Source: Ovis canadensis | Lineage: Eukaryota > Chordata > Mammalia > Artiodactyla > Bovidae | Direction: 5' to 3' | DNA length: 64,000 nt | NCBI RefSeq assembly: GCF_042477335.2 | Contig: NC_091248.1 | Coordinates: forward strand, 122,224,501 to 122,288,500 | Part shown: positions 46,097-56,521 of the stretch, piece after piece | Numbering within the stretch: the first letter of the stretch is position 1 | Layout of the letters: each line of letters starts with the position of its first letter | Program-made: the position numbers and the translations under genes | Notes under the pieces: generated by a model | What the model was told of the DNA's origin: nothing | Database searches by the model: none | Seen by the model: the letters and a program-made list of their open reading frames with translations, nothing else

Positions 46097-46302
46097 GTAT
46101 GCAGTCGCTCGGTTGTGTCCAGCTCTTTGCGGCTCCATGGACTGTAGCCCACCAGGCTTCTCTACCCATGGCATTTTCCAGGCAAGAACACTAGCATGGG
46201 TTGCCATTTTGAACTCCAGTGGCTCTTCCAGACCCAGGGATCAAACCTGCATCTCCTGCACTGACCAGAGGGTTCTTTACCACTAGTGCCACCGGGGACG
46301 CC
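46097..46302 (-). mobile_element. Bov-tA SINE (antisense)
   Basis: 'gcagtcgctcggttgtgtcc' to 'agtgccaccggggacgccc'. A short GT-rich run precedes it. Confidence 0.9.
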
Positions 46303-46496
46303 CTAGGAGAATATACACCGCATCCCGTAAGGAATGTTGGGACGCCTTCCCGGACATGTGGCAGATGGCCCTCTAATTGTACCACTCACTCCAAATCATC
46401 ACCTCTCCTTCCCACTCCTCTAAATCTGGAGGAGTGTCTGAGGTGTCTGATCACACCTCTCTCATGTGAGAGAGTACTGAGGGACTCTGGTTGCCT

Positions 46497-46610
46497 ATAA
46501 TCTTCCTGCCCCCAACCCTAAACATAATGGCCTGGCAATTAAGGCCCTTCATCGTCTGGTTCCTCCCCTGTAACTTACTTGCCAGCAGCCCCCATGCTAC
46601 TTGCTTTTCC
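46497..46610 (+). mobile_element. L2 fragment (sense)
   Basis: 'atggcctggcaattaaggcc' and 'cttcatcgtctggttcctcc' correspond to the L2 'aggccctccacgatctggcc' region, which is well conserved among L2 copies. Confidence 0.6.
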
Positions 46611-46617
46611 CTTAATA

Positions 46618-47115
46618 AACCTAAATGTAGGACTAGGTGCTGTAAAATTCTTAGAGGAGAACACAGGCAGAACACTCTCTGACATAAATCACAGCAGTAT
46701 CTCTAGACCCACCTCCTAATGAAAATTAAAATAAAAATCACACAAATAGGACCTAATTAAACCTAAAAACTTTGGCACAGCAAAGGAAACCATAAACAAA
46801 ACAAAAAGACAACCCACAGAATGGCAGAAAACATTTGCAAACAAAGTGACTAACAAGGGATTAATCTCCAAACAGCTTAATATTAAAAAAAAACAATAAA
46901 AAATGGGTAGCAGATCTGAATAGACATTTCTCCAAAGACAGCCAAAAAGCACATGAAAAGATGCTCCTACATGACTAATTATTAGTGAAATGCAAATCAA
47001 AATTACAATGAGATATCACCTCATACTAGTCCGAATGAGCATCAGAATGTCTACAATCAGTAAAGGCTAGACAGGGTGTGGAGCGAAGGGAATGCTCCTA
47101 CACTGCTGAGGTAGA
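46618..47115 (+). mobile_element. L1 ORF2 C-terminal fragment (sense)
   Basis: 'aaattcttagaggagaacac', 'ctctgacataaatcacagc', 'ggacctaattaaacctaaa', 'tttggcacagcaaaggaaac', 'acatttctccaaagacag' and 'gggtgtggagcgaaggg' follow L1 ORF2 near its 3' end. Truncated at both ends. Confidence 0.85.
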
Positions 47116-48315
47116 GAAGGATACTGAGAGTAACGCAAATAACGCGTTCTGCAATAAAAAGACTCTCCAAAGGCATGTGGGGGGAGGAAAACCTCTTCTT
47201 TACTGAAGACTGTCAACCACTCCACAGAAGTAGAACATTAGCAAAGCATCATTTCATAGCTTCCAATGTAATAACTGGTTCAGGTAAGGACCGTCACTGG
47301 ATGCTAAAACCACTGAGTAAAATGTTGGGGAGCAAGATATTTACAGTCTCCAAGTAATACTCCATGTAGTACTTTTAATTGAAAAAAAAAAAAAAAGGTA
47401 GCAGGCAGATCCTGTGAACATCATCTTAACCAAGCAGTCCAGCTTAGCATCACCAGTAATAGGACACACTGACATTACGTGCCTACTGATACAATGCTGG
47501 GGTGAAAACAGCATCACTTATTGTGATAATTTCTGCCAAAGAGGCTTCAGCTGAACATAAACATGGGGAAAGTGTCAGAGTAATGCAGACTGTGAAGCAC
47601 TTGACAAGCGAGCAGGTCATGTCAAGAAAGATGGAAAAGAGATTTTACTGGATTTTTAAGAGACTAAACTGACATGACAATTAGACATAATGCATGGGGT
47701 TTTTTTTTTTACTTGGTTTTTTAAGTTATGAATAGTACATTATAGGGAAAATTAAGGAATATGAGTATAGACTGCATAACACTATTCTATCAATGCTGTA
47801 TTTTTGGGAATAGATCGTAATAGCACTGTTGTTTCATAGGAAAAAATATTCTTTTTCTTAGGAGATAGAAGCTAAAGAATTTCAAGGATCAAATACCATG
47901 TATTCAGCATAGTCTGAATTGGTTCAGAAAGCAAAATACACACACACACACACACACACACACAGAGAAATGGAAATACAGGAGAATGTTAATAGCTGGT
48001 AAATATGGGTAAAAAGTATATAGATTTTGCTGTATTAAATTTTTCTTTAGGTTTGAAATATTTCAATATTAAAATTTAGACAAAAATTTGGGACACAGCC
48101 TAAGAACTTGTGGAGGGAAAGGGTTTTCATCTTGTTCACCTTGATTCCCCCAAAGCTGAAGTGATACCGTTATAAGAATCAAAGCAAGAGATAGATGCTC
48201 ACTGATTTGAAGGGCTTTAAAATAAATCTGAATGGAAGACAATGAATGCCAAATTGAGGAAGAAGTCAGCTGGCCTTTGATACCTGCATCACAGGTTCTT
48301 GGAAGAGCCATAAGA
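47116..48315. other. Unique sequence with simple repeats
   Basis: No gene supported. Poly-A at 47382-47396, T-run near 47700, CA repeat at 47938. Confidence 0.35.
47938..47964. repeat. (CA)n microsatellite
   Basis: About 13 uninterrupted AC/CA units. Confidence 0.9.
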
Positions 48316-48470
48316 AAGGCGGGTTTGAATCCTGGGTCAGAAAGATGCCCTGGAGGAGGGCATGGCAACCCACTCCAGTATTCTTGCCTAGAGAATCCCA
48401 TGGACAGAGGAGCCTGGGGGGCTACAGTCCTTGGGGTCACAAAGAGTCGGATACGACTGAAGCAAGTTAG
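48316..48470 (+). mobile_element. Bov-tA SINE, 5'-truncated (sense)
   Basis: 'gcgggtttgaatcctgggtc' to 'gagtcggatacgactgaag'; tRNA-like head absent. Both strands read open here, an artefact of SINE composition. Confidence 0.9.
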
Positions 48471-49536
48471 CATGCACGCAGGCAAGAGAGATGCAGAGCG
48501 CTCAGCCTCCTGTGTGGGAAGGAGTCCTTCCTTTGTCAACCTATTGAAGCTCAGCAAGGACAGCCTTTACTTAACAGGGGGACCTGAAAATTAACTTGAA
48601 TTATGTCCCAGAACTTTTCAGCGCCTGGGCAGTGATAAGAGGAGACTTACTACTCATTGTTATGCAGGGCTCTGATAATAAGTCCTTTCTTTCAGGATGT
48701 TATCTCTCAAAATCCTCATCTGTAAGACTCCTCCCAAGGTGAGCACTGGTCACCTCTCTATCCTGACAACTAATTCCTTCCTTGAACTCAAATGACTAAG
48801 GAAGGGCTATTATAATTCTATTTGAAAGTGGCTGCATTTATCTTCATCTCTGGGAAGTCACACGTTCTCCTTGCCCTTGGATTAGAGCCTTCATTAGAAG
48901 GCTCCTGATGTTCAATTTTTCTTCCATCTCTCACATTTCCTGTGTCCTGTCTCCACAGCCTGCTGTTCGGAAAACAGACCAAGGAAACGCTGCTGCTTGG
49001 GGGAATCAAGGCTGATTAGGCCAGTTAGAAATATGCCTCCCAGAATCAGGACTTTCAAATGCTCAGGCTTCTCCAAAATAAACAAAAGTTATTGTTTCTT
49101 TGTTACAAAGAAAATGTGTTAGGTCATTAAATGCACTAAATTCTACTTATAGGCCTCAGGTTGCAGTTAAAGAGCCAAATAAAGCTATTTTTAGGGAAAA
49201 AATACTTTCTGGGTTTATGAAATAAAAAAGGGCCCTCCAAATCCATAAAATGTGACCTGTTTACATTCATTATTGGTGGCAAAATGAATGATCTGTGTAG
49301 AACTGGACCAAAACTTTTCAGTGTTAAGAGTCCATAACAGATTTAAATGTGCATGCAAAGAGGGGGACATTAGTCTGTCCAAAGGCTGCTCTGAGCTGAT
49401 TTACGTTGCTCTGCTTTCCTTCACCTCCTGGGGCCCTGCCCTGCCACCTGTGGATGCTGGTGTGCCCCCAGAACATCCACACAAGGGAGGAGAACGCTGG
49501 CTATTTGTGGCGAAGGTCATCCCAATTTGTTGCTGA
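48471..49536. other. Unique sequence, nothing recognised
   Basis: No gene or repeat supported. Confidence 0.35.
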
Positions 49537-49740
49537 CCAGCTGTAGAACACTAGACAAGTCATCTTGTGCTCATGGCCTCAAGCACCAAAAAAAAACCAG
49601 GGTTGAACTTTCCACTGTAATGTTCCTCAGCTGACCTCAGCATCTATATGCAAAATGCCTATAATACCTATCCTCAGTTACCCCTACCACAGCTGCTGTG
49701 AAGATGAAGGGGTTAATGTTGATAAAGGGCTATGACTTCT
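49537..49740 (+). mobile_element. MIR SINE, diverged (sense)
   Basis: 'gaccagctgtagaacactag', 'aaaatgcctataatacctat' and 'agctgctgtgaagatgaagg' follow the MIR order, with an A-run insertion near 49590. Confidence 0.55.
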
Positions 49741-50223
49741 CCATGAAAGTATTGAAAATGTGTTGTTATCATCATCATTTCATCTCTGTGGAGGCAGCTT
49801 TAAAGTGGCATTTGCTTCTATCCTTCAAATGTCAACAGAGATTATTCTAAGTCCATCAAACAGATGGAAATGGCATAGAAAAGTGAAGAAAGAAAAGAAT
49901 ATGTGAGGCAGCAAAGGATAATTACTTAACATCAATCTCAGACCTGCAGGTGACATCCACACAATCTATGCTGTTTTAGGATTTACCAGTCAAATCAGAT
50001 AACCCTTAGTAGACTGACAAATAAAAAACATATAAACATTATGCTCAGAAAAAGGCATAAACGTATTGGGAGGAGTGTTACAGGACGCTGTGAGGGACGA
50101 GATGAGGAGAATGACATGTGTGGGGTTGGAAAAAGACAGTGGCGGCCCCCAAAAACTGCTTTGAAGGGCATAAGTCATTTGAATAAGATTCGATTAAATC
50201 AGTCTATAAACCAGCCTATGTAT
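49741..50223. other. Unique sequence, nothing recognised
   Basis: No gene or repeat supported. Confidence 0.35.
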
Positions 50224-50437
50224 GTGCTCTGTACTCGGTTGCATCTGACTCTTTGCAACGCCATGGACTGTAGCCCACCAGGCTCTCTGTCCATGGAATT
50301 TTCCAGGCAAGAATACTGGAATGGGTTGTCATTTCCTACTTCAGGGGATCTTCCCCACCCAGGGATCAAACCTGAGTCTCTTGAGTCTCCTGTGATGGCA
50401 GGCAGACTCTTCACCACTGCGCCACTTGGGATACCCA
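50224..50437 (-). mobile_element. Bov-tA SINE (antisense)
   Basis: 'ctcggttgcatctgactc' to 'actgcgccacttgggatacc'; contains a small internal 'gagtctcttgagtctcctg' duplication near 50373. Confidence 0.9.
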
Positions 50438-50715
50438 ATCTATGAATACTTCATGCATCATGACATCTGTTGTTGTTGTTGGATATATGTTGTTCTAATT
50501 GGTGAAGGGACCTATTAACCTTATTGATAACTGTATAGATTTCAGCTGCCGACAGTATGTGATACATAGGAGGTAGATTAAAGCTGTCACCGTGGGTGTA
50601 GATCAAAGTGTGGAAATCATAAAGACAAAGACGAGTTTTGGCTTGTGACACTGGAGAGGACAAGCTCAGGGGTATCCATGCAAATAAAGCCAGGCGATCC
50701 TGAAAGGAGATGAAG

Positions 50716-50795
50716 GCCTGGTAGAGGCGCCTGGCAGGTTACAGTCCATGGGGCTGCAAAGAGTTGTATGCCATTGAGTTACTGAGTACGCACAT
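50716..50795 (+). mobile_element. Bov-tA SINE 3' fragment (sense)
   Basis: 'gcgcctggcaggttacagtc' and 'ggggctgcaaagagttg'; only the 3' third of the element. Confidence 0.75.
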
Positions 50796-51222
50796 CATCA
50801 TATATATTTAAGTTTTCTTGTTACATTTAACAATAAGTGAAAAAAAGAAAACCAAAAACAGAACGGTACGGATTTTCAAAATCACCCATGTGTAGAAGGA
50901 ACATCCCCTTAAAGGGAAGAACAGGACCACTTTGGAGAGAGGTTTACAAATTCTGAACACAAGGTACCCCTATTAGGTTACAATGAGGGTGGTTTTTATT
51001 TTAATTTTCTTTTTAAAAAAACAACTATAATAGCGTCTATCTTTACACATATCCCTATCTCCCACCCCCAACACACACACTAATATGTGAAAAGAAAACT
51101 TGCTATTATTTTCACCACCTAAGAGTTAGAAAAATCTCTGCATGTATACGCTGATAAATCTTAGTAGTGAAGGGCGGCTGCCATTAGAAGCTGATTCTCC
51201 TTCTGTGGCTGGCAACACTTAG
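50796..51222. other. Unique sequence, nothing recognised
   Basis: AT-rich; no gene or repeat supported. Confidence 0.35.
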
Positions 51223-51609
51223 TTAAATTAATCCGAGGACTCTGAGTCCTTGAGCTTGCAAACAGTGTTGAAGTTCTGATGGGCCATGGAAATCTCTCTG
51301 AGGCTCTGGTTCAGTCTGGATAACTCTGCCAGACCGACTGCTCCCCTGGGCCCCCTTGCCGATGAAATGTCTGCTTCCCACAGGAAAGCATCTCCCTTGC
51401 TCCTGGCTCCCTGCTTGCCCTCCGGCCCCGCCCTCTCTAGATTCCCTGTTGACTCTGGTTCCCTGGGACCGCCTCCCGCTACCTCCTGTGCTCTTCCCAC
51501 CTGGGCCATCAGTACATTCGCCATCAACTCTTAAGAAGAGATGATCTTTCCGATACCTCTCAGCTTGAACCTCTTGTGAGACTCTTGAAAACGAAATCCC
51601 AGTGGTCAC
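51223..51609 (-). pseudogene. Weak candidate: exon or processed pseudogene remnant
   Basis: A GC-rich island in AT-rich surroundings. Two overlapping minus-strand frames are open (51223-51609 and 51228-51527). The second ends '...AELSRLNQSLREISMAH' then 'QNFNTVCKLKDSESSD' and stops at 51228; this is low-complexity-free and helix-like, so it could be a true protein C-terminus. I do not recognise the protein. No clear splice sites, poly-A signal or flanking duplication were established. Chance open frames caused by GC content remain the main alternative. Confidence 0.22.
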
Positions 51610-52451
51610 AGTGGCTCTTCACTGCCTTGTGGAAAAATATTGACAAAACAGAAACAGTAGCTACGTGTTTACGATCAAAGCAGAGTTCATTAGATTATGT
51701 GGCTATTTTCAGCACAGAAGTTCAGGTAGTAAGAGTCTGCCCACTGTCTTTTAGGAAAAACCGCACTTAAGTCAAATGTTTTATTACGAACAGAAATGAT
51801 TTGTTATAGTGAGGGTAATACAACAGTGTCTTCTTTGTCCATAAATGTACAAATGTATACGGCTTGCTTCTAATAAATTTCATCATGACCTATTTCCATT
51901 TTTAATTTCCTCTCACTGATACACAATGATAATATTTCATATTAGAAATAGCTGGCATCTTACTATATGAATATTCTAATGAGTCTGAAAATATTAGCCA
52001 TTCTTAAAAGCAAGCTACTTTAATGCACCAGTAATATATTCCCTCCCGCTCTAGTTGTAATAATCAATCCACTTTTCAATATTCATACCATGGATCCTTT
52101 CCTGCTGGCAGTGTGAACTTCTCTCCTTTCTTGATGTACTTGCTTTGCAATAACTATTTGCATACAAAGGTTGCATATTATATTATCCCAGGCTCAAATT
52201 TAAGACTTTCTAGTTAGCATTTACTGTATCAGTGGAATAGTGGCAAGTATATATTCTCACATGTTAAATGTTCAAATGTCTTTTTCTCCCCATCAGGTAG
52301 ATGACTTGGGCTGACTTCTTTTATTACAGAATTTCTAATCTTGAAGGGCCCATGTTTATGATCTAGTTCAGTGGTTTAACACAGATAAAAATGAAGCTGC
52401 TCTCACTTTGACCAGTTAGGATCCTAGGCTCAGAGCTTTGTCCTCCTGGCT
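51610..52451. other. Unique AT-rich sequence, nothing recognised
   Basis: No gene or repeat supported. Confidence 0.35.
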
Positions 52452-52531
52452 CTGCTGTTCAGTTGCTAAGCTGAGATTCACAGGGTCATAAAGAGTTGGA
52501 CATGACTGAGCGACTGAACTGAACTGAACTG
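52452..52531 (+). mobile_element. BovB/SINE tail scrap with inverted ends
   Basis: 'ctgttcagttgctaag' (an antisense tail start) runs directly into a sense tail ending 'gagcgactgaactgaactg'. The two pieces form a short inverted arrangement. Confidence 0.65.
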
Positions 52532-54405
52532 TGCTATATCTACAGGAAATGCATTAGGTACAAATTAAGTTGAAATGCAGCTAATCTACATTCACTTTTA
52601 ATATGGGAAAATTATTTCATGATATTGAAGAAGGCTTTAGTGCCAGGGCATTTATTTGTAATTCTAAAAAAAGTGATCTCTATCATTGGAGAAAATGGAA
52701 AAAAATTAATTTGTAATGAGTGGCTGTATTTTCAACTATCAGAATGAAAATTAATGTTTCAAAATATCTGGCATCAGGTTTACCCAAATCACATGATTAT
52801 AACATTCTTATGTAAAAAAGGGATGGAGAATGATGACTTTTGGTTATATTAAAAAATTCATTCCTCAAAAACTGAGTTATATAATTCTTACAAGCTAAAG
52901 TTTTATCAAAGCTGTGGGTTAAGAAGTGATATTTATTTGGCATGATATAGCCAAATTTACAACAATCTATTTAGTAAAAACAATCATTGCTAAAAAATTG
53001 AATTATTTTAAAAAACTGTTAAACCACAAGTTTATTTATATAGAAGCAGCTTGAGAACATCTTTTCTATATTAGTAATTAAGAAATAAACAATCCCACAT
53101 ATTCCCTGCTAGCATCTAGGTTGACAGAAAGATCCATGGTTTCCCTGGTTTCTCTGATGCCATCTGGCATCTAGTTGGTAAGAGGCCTCACCAGTAGGCC
53201 CCTCTGATTCTGGTCCTGGTTGTGCTTTGCTGATGAGCAGATCTAAGGTCCTCACTTTGGTTTCATCAGTAGTAGATGGAGCATCCCAAACTACCCTCTC
53301 GATGGGTGCAACTGTGACTTCTCAATTTTCTGCTCTTGATTAGACATTTTTTTTTTTCCTGAGAAGCAATCTGGGGCAGTAACTGTCTCTCCCTGTATTC
53401 TTCCTAGAACATCTCAATAATCTAGGGAAATGTGTCTGATCCGAGCTCCCATGGACCTCACTCACGAACGCTCACTAAGATGCCTGCGATGTCCTCTGAG
53501 TATGGGCAGATCCCCTGCTGCAGAGATGATGGACATGACTGTGCTGTCTCTGTTCTCTGAGCTCAGTAGCTGAGCTTTTCCAAGGGGTGACTACAGAGTG
53601 GCTTTCCCCTGGGCACTGTGGCTGCCTGATGGGTCTGGAGTGATGTTTGTCTCCGATGCTGGCTGTAGGGTGGCTTCACGTCTGAGCAGTGGCCGGCAAG
53701 CCTCCTGTGTCACAGTCACACGCCATTGGTGCTAGAATGTCCCACTTTCTATTTACTGACGGACACGGCAGTTTCCTTTCTTTGGCGTGAAAGGGGCATT
53801 GCCTACAGGAATGCATTGCAGGACTGTGGACTGGTTCTGAGGTGCTGAAGGCATTAATCTGAACTGATGAACTCTCTCTTCCGGCCCTCATTCCATAGCA
53901 GTCTTACTCTTCCAAATAAGCCCAGAGATACAGACAGCCTAACTCAGTCCCTGTCTCCCTGTCAAGGGAGGAAGAAGCCATCTGGGCAGATTGTCTTTCC
54001 TTCTAAACAGCTTACGAGAGACGTGTAGACTTTCAGCTGGGGCCAGGGATGAGCATCCTCTAGATCCAGGCGTGAAGTCAGGCATCTGGACACACATCTG
54101 TCTCTGATGGACCCCCTGGTGGACTTCTTCCTGGCACCCTCCTGGGCATTTTGCCCGAAACAGTGATGATCTCTTCTTGATTCAGGATTTAAATGTGCTC
54201 CAACGTTCCAAATAAATGTTACTTTGTTTACTACCGCTGCTGTTTTGGTAGATCTTTTTCTCTCTATGCTGCTCTAATATTTTAATTTAAAAAGGGACAG
54301 ATTTTTAAAAGTTTTGCACAAATGCAAAATGCTGTTTTAAGCAGTAATTAGTATGGCTCTTATAATGTGCAATGCAAGAATGGTGATGTGTTTATTTAGG
54401 ACTAG
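52532..54405. other. Unique sequence, no gene recognised
   Basis: AT-rich to about 53090, then ordinary composition to 54240. A poly-A signal-like AATAAA at 54211 lies near the end of the latter part, but no coding frame or poly-A tract accompanies it. A 12-of-14 CTCF-like match lies at 54109-54122. Confidence 0.35.
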
Positions 54406-54520
54406 TTGAAGAAAGTAGGGAAAACCACTAGACCATTCAGGTATGACCTAAATCAAATCCCTTATGATTATACAGTGGAAGTAGGAAATAGATTTAAGGG
54501 ACTAGATCTGACAGATAAGA

Positions 54521-54958
54521 GTGCTTGATGAACTATGGATGGAGGTTCGTGACATTGTACAGGAGACAGGGATCAAGACCATCCACATGGAAAAGAAATG
54601 CAAAAAAGCAAAATGGCTGTCTGGGGAGGCCTTACAAATAGTTGCAAAAAGAAGAGAAGCGAAAAGCAAAGGAGAAAAGGAAAGATATAAGCATCTGAAT
54701 GCAGAGTTCCAAAGAAGAGTAAGAAGAGATAAGAAAGCCTTCTTCAGTGATCAATGCAAAAAAATAGAGGAAAACAACAGAATGGGAAAGACTAGAGATC
54801 TCTTCAAGAAGATTAGAGATACCAAGGGAACATTTCATGCAAAGATGGGCTCGATAAAGGACAGAAATGGTCTAGACCTAACAGAAGCAGAAGATATTAA
54901 GAAGAGGTGGCAAGAATACACAGAAGAACTGTACAAAAGATCTTCACGACCCAGATAA
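54521..54958 (+). pseudogene. BovB ORF2 linker region, broken frame
   Basis: 145 codons, lysine/arginine-rich ('KKCKKAKWLSGEAL', 'RRDKKAFFSDQCK', 'KRWQEYTEELYK'), the stretch between endonuclease and reverse transcriptase. The frame is lost near 54944, where an A-run in 'gtacaaaagatc' appears two bases shorter than in the BovB consensus as I recall it. Confidence 0.85.
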
Positions 54959-54968
54959 TCACAATGGT

Positions 54969-56252
54969 GTGATCACTCACCTAGAGCCACACATTCTGGA
55001 ATGTGAAGTCAAGTGGGCCTTAGAAAGCATCACTATGAACAAAGCTAGTGGAGGTGACGGAATTCCAGTGGAGCTATCTCAAATCCTAAAAGATGATGCT
55101 GTGAAAGTGCTGCACTCAATACGCCAGCAAATTTGGAAAACTCAGCAGTGGCCACAGGACTGGAAAAGGTCCGTTTTCATTTCAATCCCAAAGAAAGGCA
55201 ATGCCAAAGAATGCTCAAACTACCACACAATTACATTCATCTCACACACTAGTAAAGAAATGCTCAAAATTCTCCAAGTCAGGCTTCAGCAATACGTGAA
55301 CCGTGAACTTCAGATGTTCAAGCTGGTTTTAGAAAAGGCAGAGGAACCAGAGATCAAATTGCCAACATCTGCTGGATCATTGAAAAAGCAAGAGGGTTCC
55401 AGAAAAACATCTATTTCTGCTTTACTGACTATGCCAAAGCCTTTGACTCTGTGGATCACAATAAACTGGAAAATTCTGAAAGAGATGGGAATACCAGACC
55501 ACCTGACCTGCCTCTTGAGAAACCTATATGCAGGTCAGGAAGCAACAGTTAGAACTGGACATGGAACAACAGACTGGTTCCAAATAGGAAAAGGAATACA
55601 TCAAGGCTGTATATTGTCACCCTGCTTATTTAACTTCTATGCAGAGTACATCATGAGAAACGCTGGGCTGGAAGAAACACAAGCTGGAATCAAGATTGCC
55701 GGGAGAAATATCAATAACCTCAGATATGCAGATGACACCACCCTTATGGCAGAAAGTGAAGAACCTAAAAGCCTCTTGATGAAAGTGAAAGAGGAGAGTG
55801 AAAAAGTTGGCTTAAAGCTCAACATTCAGAAAACGAAGATCATGGCATCCAGTCCCATCACTTCATGGGAAATAGATGGGGAAACAGTGGAAACAGTGTC
55901 AGACTTTATTTTTGGGGGCTCCAAAATCACTGCAGATAGTCACTGCAGCCATGAAATTAAAAGATGCTTACTCCTTGGATGGAAAGTTATGACCAACCTA
56001 GATAGCATATTAAAAAGCAGAGACATTACTTTGCCAACAAAAGTCCACCTAGTCAAGGCTATGGTTTTTCCAGTGGTCATGTATGGATGTAAGAGTTGGA
56101 CTGTGAAGAAAGCTGAGTGCCAAAGAATTGATGCTTTTGAACTGTGGTGTTGGAGATCCCATGGACTTCAAGGAGATCCAATCAGCCCTGGGATTTCTTT
56201 GGAAGGAATGATGCTAAAGCTGAAACTCCAGTACTTTGGGCACCTCAAGTGA
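54969..56252 (+). pseudogene. BovB reverse transcriptase, longest open frame in the window
   Basis: 427 codons. Residues 1-115 or so match RT fingers ('WPQDWKRSVFISIPKKGN'). About residues 116-166 are out of the natural frame, bounded by a 1-base loss near 55313 and a 2-base loss near 55469 that together restore it. That removes motif A and its catalytic aspartate. Downstream the frame is natural again, with 'GIHQGCILSP' and the catalytic YADD at residues 253-256 (55725-55736), then the thumb and C-terminal region. Despite the long open frame, the protein could not be an active RT. Confidence 0.88.
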
Positions 56253-56480
56253 AGAGTTGACTCATTGCAAAAGACTCTGATGCTGGGAGGGATTGGGGGC
56301 AGGAGGAAAAGGGGACAACAGAGGATGAGATGGCTGGATGGCATCACTGACTCGATGGACATGAGTTTGAGTGAACTCCGGAAGTTGGTGATGGACAGGG
56401 AGGCCTGGCGTGCTGCAATTCATGGTGTCGCAAAGAGTGGGATACGGCTGAGCAACTGAACTGAACTGAAGGTAGCTTAT

Positions 56481-56521
56481 GGGGCTTCCCTGAAAGCTCA
56501 TTTGGTAAAGAATCTGCATGT
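56481..56521 (+). mobile_element. Bov-tA SINE 5' scrap (sense)
   Basis: 'ggggcttccctgaaagctca' and 'ggtaaagaatctgcatg'; about 40 bases of the tRNA-like head immediately after the BovB 3' end. Confidence 0.75.

Larger units (their letters stand above)
54406..56471 (+). mobile_element. BovB LINE, 5'-truncated (sense, copy D)
   Basis: Starts at 'ttgaagaaagtagggaaaac' after the endonuclease region and ends with the repeated 'ctgaactgaactgaa' terminus. It includes the linker region deleted from copy A. It is the best preserved BovB here by open-frame length. A deletion near 56155 removes sequence between 'tggagatcccatgg' and 'aatcagccctggg'. No clear target duplication was seen. Confidence 0.92.

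Noticed and set aside
48069..48557. 162-codon minus-strand frame
   Set aside because: Its middle is antisense Bov-tA translation; the rest has no domain.
54205..54240. AATAAA at 54211 as the end of a processed gene
   Set aside because: No coding frame upstream, no poly-A tract downstream and no flanking duplication were found.
53100..54240. Possible pseudogene in ordinary-composition DNA
   Set aside because: Neither strand gives a frame longer than about 70 codons, and no protein similarity was recognised.
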